Shown here: positions 28,638 to 38,445 of the stretch, piece after piece | How the letters are laid out: each line of letters opens with the position of its first letter | How positions within the stretch are numbered: the first letter of the stretch is position 1 | Origin: Pseudomonas mosselii | Lineage (GTDB): Bacteria > Pseudomonadota > Gammaproteobacteria > Pseudomonadales > Pseudomonadaceae | Reading direction: 5' to 3' | Assembly: GCF_005796105.1 (NCBI RefSeq) | Contig: NZ_VAUO01000010.1 | Coordinates: 1 to 64,000, forward strand | DNA length: 64,000 nt | Made by a program: the position numbers and the translations under genes | Notes under the pieces: model-generated | The model's database searches: none | Told to the model about the DNA's origin: nothing | The model's input: only the letters and a program-made list of their open reading frames with translations

Positions 28638-30191
28638 ATGTCTGTGTCGGCCGATCAAACCGTGCTGGCCGTCACCGGTCTGGGCAAGACCTACGCCCAG
28701 CCCGTGCTCGGTGATGTCACGCTTGAGCTGCGCGGCGGCGAAGTATTGGCCCTGACCGGTGAGAACGGGGCTGGCAAGTCCACTTTGTCCAAGCTCATCA
28801 GTGGTCTGGAAATCCCGACTAGCGGGCATATGCTCTACCGCGGTCAGCCTTATCGACCGGCCAGTCGCACCGAGGCAGAAGGCCTGGGGGTGCGCATGGT
28901 CATGCAGGAACTCAACCTGCTGCCCACCCTGACCGTGGCCGAGAACCTGTTCCTCGACAACCTGCCTGGGCGCCTGGGTTGGATCAATCAGAAACGCTTG
29001 CGCCAGCTTGCGATTGCGGCGATGGCCCAGGTGGGCCTGGATACCATCGATCCAGATACTCCAGTGGGCGAATTGGGTATTGGTCATCAGCAGATGGTCG
29101 AGATCGCCCGCAACCTGATCGGCGACTGCCGCGTGCTGATCTTCGACGAACCCACGGCCATGCTCACCGCGCGCGAGGTCGAACTGCTGTTCGCCCAGAT
29201 CGAGCGCCTGCGCCAGCGTGGCGTGGCCATCGTGTACATTTCCCACCGGCTCGAAGAGTTGCAGCGGGTGGCCCAGCGCATCGCCGTGCTGCGCGACGGC
29301 AAGCTGGTGTGCGTCGAGTCTATCCAGCGCTACAGCAGCGATCAGTTGGTCAACCTGATGGTTGGGCGTGCGCTCGGCGAGCACATCGATTTGGGCCAGC
29401 GCAATCTCGGGGCGCCGCTGCTCAAGGTCGAGCACCTGAGCCGTGCCGACAAGGTGCGCGATGTGTCGTTCGAGGTCAGGGCAGGGGAGATCTTTGGTAT
29501 TTCCGGGCTGATCGGTGCCGGGCGCACTGAGCTGCTGCGCCTGATCTACGGCGCCGACCGCGCCGACAGCGGCACGGTTTCCCTGGGGCAGCCGCCGCGC
29601 CCGGTGGTCGTCGACTCGCCGAAGGCTGCGGTCAAGGCCGGCATCGCACTGATCACCGAAGACCGTAAAGGTGAAGGTTTGCTGCTGACGCAGTCGATCA
29701 GTGCCAATATCGCCCTGGGCAACCTCGCTGCCGTGTCCCACGCGGGGGTGCTGGACAGCGGCGCCGAACGTAGCCTGGCTGAACGCCAGATCAGCGCCAT
29801 GCGCATCCGCAGCGCGGGCCCTGAGCAGGCGGTGGGTGAGCTTTCCGGTGGCAACCAGCAGAAGGTGGTGATCGGCCGCTGGCTGGAGCGCGACTGCCAG
29901 GTGCTGCTGTTCGACGAACCTACCCGTGGTATCGATGTCGGCGCTAAATTCGACATCTACGGCTTGCTCGCCGAGCTTGCTCGCCAGGGCAAGGCCTTGG
30001 TGGTGGTGTCCAGCGACCTGCGCGAGTTGATGTTGATTTGCGACCGCATCGCCGTGCTCTCGGCCGGACGCCTGATCGACACCTTCGACCGTGACCGCTG
30101 GAGCCAGGACCAACTCCTCGCAGCCGCTTTCGCCGGTTATCAGAAACGTGATGCCTTGCTGCACGATGCAGCTCCCAGGATGGACGCATGA
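28638..30191 (+). CDS. rbsA: Ribose ABC transporter, duplicated ATPase
   Basis: A 517-residue ATPase with two nucleotide-binding halves, as in RbsA. The first half has Walker A GENGAGKST and Walker B VLIFDEPTA. The second half has the altered Walker A-like GLIGAGRTE, the signature LSGGNQQK and Walker B VLLFDEPTRGID. The weak second Walker A is usual for sugar transporters of this kind. The ATG at 28638 follows AGGAGAG. It overlaps rbsC by 4 bp (ATGA), so translation is coupled. Confidence 0.94.
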   Translation: MSVSADQTVLAVTGLGKTYAQPVLGDVTLELRGGEVLALTGENGAGKSTLSKLISGLEIPTSGHMLYRGQPYRPASRTEAEGLGVRMVMQELNLLPTLTVAENLFLDNLPGRLGWINQKRLRQLAIAAMAQVGLDTIDPDTPVGELGIGHQQMVEIARNLIGDCRVLIFDEPTAMLTAREVELLFAQIERLRQRGVAIVYISHRLEELQRVAQRIAVLRDGKLVCVESIQRYSSDQLVNLMVGRALGEHIDLGQRNLGAPLLKVEHLSRADKVRDVSFEVRAGEIFGISGLIGAGRTELLRLIYGADRADSGTVSLGQPPRPVVVDSPKAAVKAGIALITEDRKGEGLLLTQSISANIALGNLAAVSHAGVLDSGAERSLAERQISAMRIRSAGPEQAVGELSGGNQQKVVIGRWLERDCQVLLFDEPTRGIDVGAKFDIYGLLAELARQGKALVVVSSDLRELMLICDRIAVLSAGRLIDTFDRDRWSQDQLLAAAFAGYQKRDALLHDAAPRMDA

Positions 30192-31183
30192 AAACCACCC
30201 CTCTCGATACCTCGGGCGCCAAGCCTGTTCGCCGTACCGGCAGTTACCTGGGCCTGGGTACTTACCTGGGCCTGGCTGGCGCCTTGCTGGCGATGATCGT
30301 GCTGTTCTCGTTGCTGAGCAGCCATTTCCTCTCCTACGCCACCTTCAGCACCTTGGCCAACCAGATCCCCGACCTGATGGTGCTGGCGGTGGGCATGACG
30401 TTCGTGCTGATCATCGGCGGCATCGACCTGTCGGTGGGCTCTGTGCTGGCGCTGGCCGCCTCCACGGTCAGCGTGGCGATCCTCGGCTGGGGCTGGAGCG
30501 TGCTGCCGGCAGCGCTGCTGGGCATGGCCGTGGCGGCGTTGGCGGGCACGGTCACCGGCAGCATTACCGTGGCCTGGCGCATTCCTTCGTTCATCGTTTC
30601 GCTCGGCGTGCTGGAAATGGCCCGTGGCCTGGCCTACCAGTTCACCGACTCGCGCACCGCCTACATCGGCGATGCCTTCGCCTGGTTCTCCAACCCGATT
30701 GCATTCGGCATCTCGCCAGCGTTCATCATCGCCCTGCTGGTGATCGTGGTAGCCCAGCTGGTGCTGACCCGTACGGTATTCGGCCGTTACCTGATCGGCA
30801 TTGGCACCAACGAAGAGGCAGTGCGCCTGGCCGGTATCGATCCGCGCCCCTACAAGATCCTGGTATTCGCCCTGATGGGCGTGCTCGCGGGCCTTGCCGC
30901 GTTGTTCCAGATTTCCCGGCTTGAGGCGGCCGACCCGAATGCCGGTGCTGGCCTGGAGTTGCAGGTGATCGCTGCCGTGGTGATCGGCGGCACCAGTCTG
31001 ATGGGTGGGCGAGGTTCGGTCATCAGCACGTTCTTCGGTGTGCTGATCATTTCGGTGCTGGCCGCAGGGCTGGCGCAAATCGGCGCCTCCGAACCTACCA
31101 AGCGCATCATCACTGGCGCGGTGATCGTCATCGCCGTGGTGCTCGACACTTACCGCAGCCGGCGCGCGAACCGGCGGAACTGA
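30188..31183 (+). CDS. rbsC: Ribose ABC transporter, permease
   Basis: A 331-residue inner-membrane permease with about eight to ten hydrophobic segments. It has the family motifs GGIDLSVGSVLALA in the second third of the N-terminal half and the cytoplasmic GTNEEAVRLAGI loop that contacts the ATPase. The late GGTSLMGGRGS is also characteristic. It works with RbsB and RbsA for ribose uptake. Its start overlaps the rbsA stop. Confidence 0.94.
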   Translation: MKTTPLDTSGAKPVRRTGSYLGLGTYLGLAGALLAMIVLFSLLSSHFLSYATFSTLANQIPDLMVLAVGMTFVLIIGGIDLSVGSVLALAASTVSVAILGWGWSVLPAALLGMAVAALAGTVTGSITVAWRIPSFIVSLGVLEMARGLAYQFTDSRTAYIGDAFAWFSNPIAFGISPAFIIALLVIVVAQLVLTRTVFGRYLIGIGTNEEAVRLAGIDPRPYKILVFALMGVLAGLAALFQISRLEAADPNAGAGLELQVIAAVVIGGTSLMGGRGSVISTFFGVLIISVLAAGLAQIGASEPTKRIITGAVIVIAVVLDTYRSRRANRRN

Positions 31184-31187
31184 AACC

Positions 31188-32210
31188 ATGGCAACCATCA
31201 AAGACGTCGCGGCGCTGGCGGGTATTTCCTACACCACCGTGTCGCATGTACTGAACAAGACCCGTCCGGTCAGCGAGCACGTGCGCCTGAAAGTCGAGGC
31301 GGCCATCGCTGAGCTGGACTACGTGCCCAGCGCCGTGGCGCGTTCGCTCAAGGCCCGCAGCACTGCCACCATCGGCCTGCTGGTGCCCAATAGCGTCAAC
31401 CCGTACTTTGCCGAGCTGGCACGGGGTATCGAGGATGCCTGCGAGCGTAATGGCTACTGTGTGATTTTATGCAACTCCGATGACGACCCGCAGAAGCAGC
31501 GCAGTTACTTGCGGGTGCTTCTGGAAAAACGTATCGACGGCCTGGTGGTGGCATCGGTGGGCGAGGACCGCGACTTGCTCGACAGCCTGCGCTGCGTGCG
31601 CACGCCGATGGTGATCGTCGACCGCGCGCTGGAAGGTGTCGAGGCGGATCTGGTGCGTATCGACCACGAGCAAGGCGCCTACCTTGCCACCCGCCACTTG
31701 CTGGAGCTGGGCCACCGCGACATCGCCACGATTGCCGGCCCGCAGGACACTGGCGTCAGCCAGTTGCGTCTTGCCGGTTTCCGTCGAGCCATGGCCGAGG
31801 CAGGGGTGAGCATCGCCGCAGACGGTGTGTTGCACAGCGATTTCACCAGCCTGGGCGGGCATGCGGCAGCCGCGCGCCTGCTCGATGGCCAGCGGCCCAC
31901 TGCGATCTTTGCCGGCAACGACATGATCGGCTTCGGTGTGCTGCGCGCGGCTGCCGAGCGCAACATTGACGTGCCCGGTGAGTTGTCGGTGATCGGTTTC
32001 GACGACATCGAACTCAGTCGCTACGTGTACCCGGCGCTGACCACGGTCGGTCAGTCGATTCGGGAGCTTGGCGAGAGCGCCGCGGCTCTGTTGCTGTCGC
32101 GCATCACTGCGCCACGCCGCGGCGAGACCGAGCAACGTATCGTCGCGCCGCGCTTGGTGCTGCGCGAATCCACCGGGCCGCGCCCGGATCTGTTCAACGA
32201 TTACCGTTAA
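31188..32210 (+). CDS. rbsR: Ribose operon repressor, LacI family
   Basis: A 340-residue LacI-family regulator. The N-terminal helix-turn-helix and hinge read ATIKDVAALAGISYTTVSHV through YVPSAVARSLK, followed by a periplasmic-binding-protein-like effector domain. It lies within the operon between rbsC and rbsK, starting 4 bp after rbsC. The palindrome GCAAACGTTTGC ahead of rbsB is its probable operator, with ribose the probable inducer. Confidence 0.93.
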   Translation: MATIKDVAALAGISYTTVSHVLNKTRPVSEHVRLKVEAAIAELDYVPSAVARSLKARSTATIGLLVPNSVNPYFAELARGIEDACERNGYCVILCNSDDDPQKQRSYLRVLLEKRIDGLVVASVGEDRDLLDSLRCVRTPMVIVDRALEGVEADLVRIDHEQGAYLATRHLLELGHRDIATIAGPQDTGVSQLRLAGFRRAMAEAGVSIAADGVLHSDFTSLGGHAAAARLLDGQRPTAIFAGNDMIGFGVLRAAAERNIDVPGELSVIGFDDIELSRYVYPALTTVGQSIRELGESAAALLLSRITAPRRGETEQRIVAPRLVLRESTGPRPDLFNDYR

Positions 32211-32222
32211 GGAAGTACCCCA

Positions 32223-33131
32223 ATGGATGCCAAGGTGGTAGTGGTCGGCAGCCTCAACATGGACCTGGTGGCGCGTGCCCAGCGTCTGCCGCGCGGTGGC
32301 GAAACCCTGGCTGGTGAGCAATTCTTCACCGCGCCAGGCGGCAAGGGCGCCAATCAGGCGGTGGCTGTGGCGCGATTGGGCGCCCGTGTGGCGATGCTCG
32401 GCAACGTGGGCGATGACGCCTACGGCCAGCAATTGCGCGATGCGCTGCAAGTGGAGGGTGTCGATTGCCAGGGCGTGGGTGTATGCGCCGGTGTCTCCAG
32501 CGGTGTGGCGCTGATTGTGGTTGATGCAGCAAGCCAGAACGCCATCGTCATCGTTCCGGGCGGCAACGGCCTGCTGACGCCTGAGTCGGTGCAGCGTTTC
32601 GATGCGCTGCTGCAGGGTGCCGAGGTGATCGTCTGCCAGTTGGAGGTTCCCGCCGAAACCGTGGCCTGGACACTGGCCCGTGGTCACGCACTGGGCAAGA
32701 CCGTCATTCTCAATCCGGCGCCGGCCACCGGGCCGCTGCCGCCTGAGTGGTACACGCAGATCGACTACCTGATCCCCAACGAAAGTGAAGCCGAGGCCTT
32801 GACCGGGCTGCCCGTGACCGACCTGGCCAGCGCCCAGGCTGCCGCCGAGCGTTTGCGTGCACTCGGCGCGGGGCAGGTTATCGTCACTCTGGGCGCCCAG
32901 GGCGCACTGCATGTCGATGGGCAAGGCGCGCAACACTTCAAGGCCGCGGCCGTGCAGCCGCTCGATACCACTGCGGCCGGCGACACATTCGTCGGTGGTT
33001 TCGCGGCGCACCTGGCCAATGGTTTCTCGATTACCGACGCAATCGTTTTCGGGCAGCGAGCGGCGGCGATTTCCGTCACCCGCAGCGGTGCTCAGCCGTC
33101 GATTCCTTACCTGGCGGAAATGACTCCATGA
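32223..33131 (+). CDS. rbsK: Ribokinase
   Basis: A 302-residue PfkB-family sugar kinase that phosphorylates ribose to ribose 5-phosphate. The first PfkB motif region is [16 protein letters not shown], and the catalytic/anion-hole motif is [14 protein letters not shown] with the base aspartate in GD. It starts 12 bp after rbsR and overlaps rbsD by 4 bp. Confidence 0.95.
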   Translation: MDAKVVVVGSLNMDLVARAQRLPRGGETLAGEQFFTAPGGKGANQAVAVARLGARVAMLGNVGDDAYGQQLRDALQVEGVDCQGVGVCAGVSSGVALIVVDAASQNAIVIVPGGNGLLTPESVQRFDALLQGAEVIVCQLEVPAETVAWTLARGHALGKTVILNPAPATGPLPPEWYTQIDYLIPNESEAEALTGLPVTDLASAQAAAERLRALGAGQVIVTLGAQGALHVDGQGAQHFKAAAVQPLDTTAAGDTFVGGFAAHLANGFSITDAIVFGQRAAAISVTRSGAQPSIPYLAEMTP

Positions 33132-33532
33132 AAAAAACGGCCTTGTTGAACGTAGCCCTGTCGCGAACCATTGCCGGACTTGGGCATGGCGATATCTTAG
33201 TGATCGGTGACGCCGGACTGCCGGTGCCGCCTGGGGTGGAACTGATCGACCTGGCGCTGACGCCCGGCATCCCGGACTTTGCCAGCGTGCTGCGGGTGGT
33301 GCTGAGCGAAATGCAGGTCGAGCGACATGTGCTGGGTGAAGAGATGTTCCAGGCAGCTCCCCCGGGGCTGGCTGAGGTGGAGCGCATGCACAGACTGGGC
33401 GAGCTGGGTAAGCGCGAGCTGCTCGGTCATGAGGCGTTCAAGGTGCTGAGCCGCCAGGCGCGGGCTGTGGTGCGCACGGGGGAGTGTCAGCCATACAGTA
33501 ATATCGCCCTGGTTGCGGGGGTTACCTTCTAG
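33128..33532 (+). CDS. rbsD: D-ribose pyranase
   Basis: A 134-residue RbsD, which interconverts pyranose and furanose forms of ribose so that ribokinase can use it. Conserved parts are [24 protein letters not shown] near the N-terminus (His in GLGHGD) and the C-terminal [21 protein letters not shown] overlaps the end of rbsK. Confidence 0.94.
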   Translation: MKKTALLNVALSRTIAGLGHGDILVIGDAGLPVPPGVELIDLALTPGIPDFASVLRVVLSEMQVERHVLGEEMFQAAPPGLAEVERMHRLGELGKRELLGHEAFKVLSRQARAVVRTGECQPYSNIALVAGVTF

Positions 33533-33617
33533 GTAGGCCATGCAGGCCATCTGTTCGCAGATGCCTCCCCCTTGTGGCACGAGGGATAGGTCAACGGAAT
33601 AGGCAAAGGAGAGCTGA

Positions 33618-34625
33618 ATGTTCAAACGCCTACTGCAAGGAGCTGTACTGATGTCGGCACTGACTGCCACCAGCCTGATGGCTGCCCCGCGCGAGCTTAT
33701 CATCGACACTGATCCTGGGGCCGACGATGTGGTTGCGCTGTTGCTGGCCATGGCTTCGCCGGATGAGCTGAAGATCCGTGCGATCACCACGGTGGCGGGG
33801 AATGTGCGCCTGGACAAGACCTCGCGCAATGCCCGTCTGGCCCGTGAATGGGGCGGGCGCGAAGATATTCCGGTGTATGCCGGGGCAGGGCGCCCCCTGG
33901 TGCGCGCCCCCATCTATGCGGCCAACGTGCACGGTGAAGAAGGCCTGACCGGCGTGCCGGTGCACGAGCCCAAGGCGCCCTTGGCCCAAGGCAATGCCGT
34001 ACAGTACCTGGTGGATACGCTTGGCGCTGCCGAGCCCCACAGCATCACCCTGGCCATGCTTGGTCCGCAGACCAACCTGGCCTTGGCCTTGATCCAGAAG
34101 CCCGAAATCGCCCAAGGCCTCAAGGAGGTGGTGGTGATGGGTGGGGCGCACTTCAACGGCGGTAACATCACCCCCGCCGCCGAGTTCAACCTCTACGCCG
34201 ACCCACACGCGGCCGAAGTGGTGCTGGCCAGCGGGGCCAAGCTCACCTACCTGCCACTGGACGTCACCCATAAGTTGCTCACCAGCGAGGCGCGCCTCAA
34301 GCAGTTGGCTGCGGTGAATAATCAGGCCAGCAAGCGTGTGGTCGACATTCTCAATGCCTACATCCAGTACGACATGCAGTTATACGGTATGCCTGGCGGC
34401 CCGGTACACGACGCGAGCGTGATCGCCTACCTGCTCAAGCCCGAGCTGTTCAAAGGGCGCGACGTGCATCTGGCCATCGACAGTCGTGAAGGTCCGACGT
34501 TCGGTCAGACCATCGCTGACTGGTACGGCGTACTCAAGCAGCCGAGCAACGTGCACTGGATAGAAGAGGGCGATGCGCAGGGGTTCTTCGACCTGCTCAG
34601 CGCCCGCTTGGCGCGACTGCAATAG
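33618..34625 (+). CDS. Exported nucleoside hydrolase
   Basis: A 335-residue inosine/uridine-preferring nucleoside hydrolase. The metal-binding motif is IIDTDPGADDVVALLLAM; further motifs are LGPQTNLALAL, VVMGGAHFNGGNITPAAEFN and the C-terminal PVHDASVIAYLL. Unusually for the family it begins with a signal peptide (MFKRLLQGAVLMSALTATSL, then MAAP), so it should split nucleosides in the periplasm. It follows rbsD by 85 bp with its own AAGGAGAG site. The released ribose could be taken up by RbsBAC. Confidence 0.9.
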   Translation: MFKRLLQGAVLMSALTATSLMAAPRELIIDTDPGADDVVALLLAMASPDELKIRAITTVAGNVRLDKTSRNARLAREWGGREDIPVYAGAGRPLVRAPIYAANVHGEEGLTGVPVHEPKAPLAQGNAVQYLVDTLGAAEPHSITLAMLGPQTNLALALIQKPEIAQGLKEVVVMGGAHFNGGNITPAAEFNLYADPHAAEVVLASGAKLTYLPLDVTHKLLTSEARLKQLAAVNNQASKRVVDILNAYIQYDMQLYGMPGGPVHDASVIAYLLKPELFKGRDVHLAIDSREGPTFGQTIADWYGVLKQPSNVHWIEEGDAQGFFDLLSARLARLQ

Positions 34626-34809
34626 CCGCGTGGTGGGCATAGCGCTCGAACACCTGGTCGATGAAGCTGCGCGCTGCCTCGCTACCGCGGTCGCGTACCA
34701 GTAGATCGATGGCGATCAGCAATAGCTCTTCTGGGGTGCTGGGGCTATAGGCGCTCTGGCCTTCGGCCCATTTGACCTTGATGTCGGCATCGATGCTGTG
34801 ACTGCTCAT
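34597..34809 (-). CDS. Small protein of unknown function
   Basis: A 70-residue cytoplasmic protein starting MSSHSIDADIKVKWAEGQ. The body is helical and acidic (STPEELLLIAIDLLVRDRGS, then EAARSFIDQVFERYAHHAA). No family was recognised. The frame continues upstream to 34905, but ATG 34809 begins the protein-like part. Its 3' end overlaps the convergent nucleoside hydrolase by 29 bp. It may be a conserved Pseudomonas hypothetical protein. Confidence 0.6.
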   Translation of the reverse strand: MSSHSIDADIKVKWAEGQSAYSPSTPEELLLIAIDLLVRDRGSEAARSFIDQVFERYAHHAAIAVAPSGR

Positions 34810-35096
34810 GGAGGGCTCTCGTGAGGGGCCTGGGTGGGAGGTCGAATACCGGGTCCTGGCGTTCGATAGGAGGCCGTGCGCACTCCATTGGTTCCAGTAA
34901 ATCACGCCTTGATGTCAACGGCCCTGCGACTTAAGCATAAGCGCGGGGCGAGGTGTAACCTGCGGTTTGGTGCAAAATTCGGTCACGATTGTGTTTCGCT
35001 TCGGGTCTTGGGTTCAGGCAGAATCCGGCGGCCTTGCAACAAAGAGCTACAGGCATTGTCGCATGGACATTGCCCAGATCGATTTCAGGAGGATTC

Positions 35097-35417
35097 ATGT
35101 TCCGTACCCGCGCTTCCCTGGCCACCTTGCTGGTAGCTGCCGTACTGGCAGGTTGCAGCACCGGTGGTTCTTCGGGCGACAAGGCTTCGCCTGCTGCCCC
35201 GGCTGGCAACGATGGCCGCTGCGACGCCAGTGGTGCCGACTTCGCCATCGGCAAGCCAGGTACCCCCGAGTTGCTCGAGCAGGCGCGCAAGGCTAGCGGT
35301 TCACAGATGGGGCGTATCCTCAAGCCGACTGACATGATCACCCTGGAGTATCGCTCGGAGCGGGTGAACTTGAACGTCGACGACAAGGGTGTGGTGACCC
35401 GCGTCAACTGCGGTTAA
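35097..35417 (+). CDS. Lipoprotein with I78-type peptidase-inhibitor fold
   Basis: A 106-residue lipoprotein. ATG 35097 follows CAGGAGGAT; the signal MFRTRASLATLLVAAVLAGC ends in lipobox LAGC. A short Gly/Ser/Ala linker leads to the mature domain from CDASGADFAIGKPG to MITLEYRSERVNLNVDDKG and a final RVNCG. That is the pattern of the potato-inhibitor-like I78 family of small serine-protease inhibitors, with one disulfide between the two cysteines. The target protease is unknown. Confidence 0.8.
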   Translation: MFRTRASLATLLVAAVLAGCSTGGSSGDKASPAAPAGNDGRCDASGADFAIGKPGTPELLEQARKASGSQMGRILKPTDMITLEYRSERVNLNVDDKGVVTRVNCG

Positions 35418-35462
35418 AGGAGGCTGCGCTTGCAGCGGGTCGCACCGGTGCAAGCGGCCAAT

Positions 35463-35493
35463 AAAAAACCCGCCACAAGTGGCGGGTTTTTTT
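35463..35493. terminator. Bidirectional terminator
   Basis: AACCCGCCAC-AA-GTGGCGGGTT flanked by A6 and T7 runs. It lies between the convergent I78 lipoprotein and cold-shock genes. Confidence 0.92.
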
Positions 35494-35508
35494 ACAGCGG
35501 TATCCGAA

Positions 35509-35721
35509 TTACTCCGGACGAACCTGTGCAGCCTGCATGCCCTTCTGGCCGCGCTCGGCAACGAAGGAGACGGTCTGGCCTTCTTTCAGGCTCTTGAAGC
35601 CGTCGGATTCGATGGCCTTGAAGTGAACGAACAGGTCGTCGCCGCCGCCTGCTGGGGTGATGAAGCCGTAGCCTTTTTCATCATTGAACCATTTGACGGT
35701 GCCGTTTTGGCGATTGGACAT
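35509..35721 (-). CDS. CspA-family cold-shock protein
   Basis: A 70-residue single cold-shock domain that binds single-stranded nucleic acid. RNP1 is KGYGFITP and RNP2 is DLFVHF. ATG 35721 gives [20 protein letters not shown], the usual start; the frame opens 7 codons earlier without reason. A 162-bp upstream region before the next gene leaves room for the long 5' leader typical of such genes. Confidence 0.95.
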   Translation of the reverse strand: MSNRQNGTVKWFNDEKGYGFITPAGGGDDLFVHFKAIESDGFKSLKEGQTVSFVAERGQKGMQAAQVRPE

Positions 35722-35883
35722 GAGGTGAATCTCCAGAAACATGATTTTTTTCGAGGTGCAATGTTGCCGAGGCTACAGGAGCACGGGCAACATCATAGTT
35801 CATTTCTGCGCATCTAGCGCCTTTTACCTTCGCAGGATGTTGATCCAGAGCAAACAATGTCTGGATTGGCCTCGAAATTTTAG

Positions 35884-36186
35884 CTATTTCGGCTTGCAGG
35901 CGGCCTGCACGGTGGCTTGGGCACGCTGCATCAGCTTGGCATCTACCCCATCCTTGCTATCGAGTTCGACGATCTCCTTGTCGGTGAAATTTTTCTTGAT
36001 GGTCTGGGCACCACAGTCGCAGTGCTTTTTCGCCGTCGCCGCGTCCACGCCTTGGCCAGTGGCCACCTGCGTGCACTGCGCCATGTAGGCAGCCTCCTTG
36101 CCGGGCGGGAAATTACCTGCATGGGCGGCCAGCGGCAGCAGCAAGGCCGTTGTGGCACACGCGGCCAGAAGGGAAGGAAGTCGCAT
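35884..36186 (-). CDS. Small periplasmic cysteine-containing protein
   Basis: A 100-residue protein with a signal peptide ending AHA. The mature part has four cysteines (QCTQ, KKHCDCG, AACKPK), likely two disulfides, and a helical composition. I did not recognise the family. It is divergent from thrS across a 331-bp space. Confidence 0.7.
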   Translation of the reverse strand: MRLPSLLAACATTALLLPLAAHAGNFPPGKEAAYMAQCTQVATGQGVDAATAKKHCDCGAQTIKKNFTDKEIVELDSKDGVDAKLMQRAQATVQAACKPK

Positions 36187-36517
36187 AACCAGGCACTCCT
36201 TGGGTTAAGGTCTCATCTAGAGTAGGTTGCTTCACAAAGTCTGATAGGAAAATTTCCGTACAAGTTCACCCTGGGTACGTAATTTCCAAATATTTCTGCC
36301 TGCGGCTCTAGCCCGTGCTAGCATGGCCGGCTTGCAGCCCGTTCTGGCTGCAACTTCTTATTTACTTTCCAGTCACTCTGGTTCGTTCCTGGCAGGCCGA
36401 AAGGTCTCTGCCACTGTGAGGCAGGCTTTCCCGCGGGAAAGGCAGGGCGGATCTTGTACTGGCTCATCCCAACCCACGTGACCTTTGGTAGGGGTCACCA
36501 CTAGGAGAGGAGGCGCC
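36187..36517 (+). promoter_or_regulatory. thrS leader region with three hairpins
   Basis: No gene is supported in these 331 bp. Three inverted repeats precede thrS: TTGCAGCC-CGTTCT-GGCTGCAA (36332-36353), TTTCCCGCGGGAAA (36427-36440), and GTGACC...GGTCAC (36478-36498), the last ending 8-10 bp before the AGGAGAGGAGG ribosome site. E. coli ThrRS represses its own mRNA by binding tRNA-like hairpins ahead of the ribosome site, so a similar role is possible here. No T tract follows any of them. Confidence 0.5.
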
Positions 36518-38440
36518 ATGCCCGTTATTACTCTTCCCGATGGCAGTCAACGTACGTTCGACCAGCCGGTATCCGTAGCCGAAGTCGCCGCCTCCATTGG
36601 CGCGGGCCTCGCCAAGGCCACCCTGGCCGGCAAGGTCGACGGCAAGCTCGTCGATGCCTGCGACAAGATCGATCATGACGCCACCCTGCAGATCATCACC
36701 CCCAAAGATGCAGAGGGACTGGAGATCATTCGTCACTCGTGCGCCCATTTGATCGGCCACGCAGTAAAGCAGCTGTACCCGACCGCCAAGATGGTGATCG
36801 GGCCGGTGATCGACGAAGGCTTCTATTACGACATCGCCTACGAACGTCCTTTCACACCGGACGATTTGGCGGCCATCGAAAAGCGCATGCAGCAGCTGAT
36901 CGATACCGACTATGACGTCGTCAAGAAAATGACCCCGCGCGCCGAGGTCATCGACGTGTTCACTCAGCGTGGCGAAGACTACAAGCTGCGCCTGGTCGAG
37001 GACATGCCTGACGAGCAGGCCATGGGCCTGTACTACCACGAAGAATACGTCGACATGTGCCGTGGCCCGCACGTGCCGAACACCCGCTTCCTGAAAGCCT
37101 TCAAGCTGACCAAGCTCTCCGGCGCCTACTGGCGCGGCGATGCCAAGAATGAGCAGCTGCAGCGTGTGTATGGCACCGCCTGGGCTGACAAGAAGCAGCT
37201 GGCGGCCTACATCCAGCGCATCGAAGAAGCCGAAAAGCGCGACCACCGCAAGATCGGCAAGCAGCTCGACCTGTTCCACCTGCAAGAAGAAGCCCCTGGC
37301 ATGGTGTTCTGGCATGCCAATGGCTGGACCGTCTACCAGGTGCTCGAGCAGTACATGCGCAAGGTTCAGCGCGAGAACGGCTACTCGGAAATCAAGACCC
37401 CGCAAGTCGTCGATCGCATCCTGTGGGAGCGTTCCGGGCACTGGACCAACTATGCAGAGAACATGTTCACCACCGCTTCGGAAAGCCGCGACTACGCGGT
37501 AAAACCGATGAACTGCCCGTGCCACGTGCAGGTGTTCAATCAGGGCCTGAAGTCGTACCGCGACCTGCCGCTGCGCCTGGCCGAGTTCGGTGCTTGCCAC
37601 CGCAACGAGCCCTCCGGCGCGCTGCACGGCATCATGCGCGTGCGTGGCTTCGTGCAGGACGATGCGCACATCTTCTGCACCGAAGAGCAGGTCAAGAAAG
37701 AAGCGGCTGATTTCATCAAGCTGACCCTGGACGTGTACAAGGACTTCGGTTTCACCGATGTCGCTATGAAGCTGTCGACCCGTCCGGCCAAGCGCGTGGG
37801 GTCCGAAGAGCTGTGGGACCGCGCCGAAGGCGCCCTGGCCGATGCGTTGAACGAGTCGGGCCTGGAGTGGGAATACCAGCCGGGCGAGGGCGCGTTCTAC
37901 GGTCCGAAGATCGAGTTCACCTTGCGCGACTGCCTGGGCCGTAACTGGCAGTGTGGTACGCTGCAGTACGACCCGAACCTGCCTGAGCGTCTGGACGCCA
38001 GCTACATCGCCGAAGATAACAGTCGTGTGCGCCCGGTCATGCTGCATCGTGCGATCCTCGGTTCGTTCGAGCGCTTCATCGGCATGCTGATTGAGCACTA
38101 CGCCGGCGTGTTCCCTGCGTGGTTGGCGCCGACCCAGGCTGTGGTGATGAACATCACCGACAAACAGGCCGATTTCGCCCTCGAAGTGGAAAAAGCCCTG
38201 AATGGTAGCGGTTTCCGTGCCAAGTCGGACTTGAGAAATGAGAAGATCGGCTTTAAAATCCGCGAGCATACTTTGCTCAAGGTCCCATACCTGCTGGTTA
38301 TAGGGGATCGCGAAGTCGAAACGCAGACCGTCGCCGTACGCACCCGTGAAGGCCAAGACCTCGGCTCCATGCCTGTCTCCCAATTCACCCAGCTGCTCAC
38401 TGACGCAGTGGCGAAGCGCGGTCGCCTAGAATCGGAGTAA
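36518..38440 (+). CDS. thrS: Threonyl-tRNA synthetase
   Basis: A 640-residue class II synthetase that charges tRNA-Thr. Domains in order: N-terminal TGS ([20 protein letters not shown]), editing domain with [16 protein letters not shown] and later CRGPHVPNT, catalytic domain with [26 protein letters not shown] and the C-terminal anticodon-binding domain. ATG 36518 follows AGGAGAGGAGG; the frame opens 11 codons earlier. It heads thrS-infC-rpmI-rplT-pheST-ihfA. Confidence 0.98.
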   Translation: MPVITLPDGSQRTFDQPVSVAEVAASIGAGLAKATLAGKVDGKLVDACDKIDHDATLQIITPKDAEGLEIIRHSCAHLIGHAVKQLYPTAKMVIGPVIDEGFYYDIAYERPFTPDDLAAIEKRMQQLIDTDYDVVKKMTPRAEVIDVFTQRGEDYKLRLVEDMPDEQAMGLYYHEEYVDMCRGPHVPNTRFLKAFKLTKLSGAYWRGDAKNEQLQRVYGTAWADKKQLAAYIQRIEEAEKRDHRKIGKQLDLFHLQEEAPGMVFWHANGWTVYQVLEQYMRKVQRENGYSEIKTPQVVDRILWERSGHWTNYAENMFTTASESRDYAVKPMNCPCHVQVFNQGLKSYRDLPLRLAEFGACHRNEPSGALHGIMRVRGFVQDDAHIFCTEEQVKKEAADFIKLTLDVYKDFGFTDVAMKLSTRPAKRVGSEELWDRAEGALADALNESGLEWEYQPGEGAFYGPKIEFTLRDCLGRNWQCGTLQYDPNLPERLDASYIAEDNSRVRPVMLHRAILGSFERFIGMLIEHYAGVFPAWLAPTQAVVMNITDKQADFALEVEKALNGSGFRAKSDLRNEKIGFKIREHTLLKVPYLLVIGDREVETQTVAVRTREGQDLGSMPVSQFTQLLTDAVAKRGRLESE

Positions 38441-38445
38441 TGACT

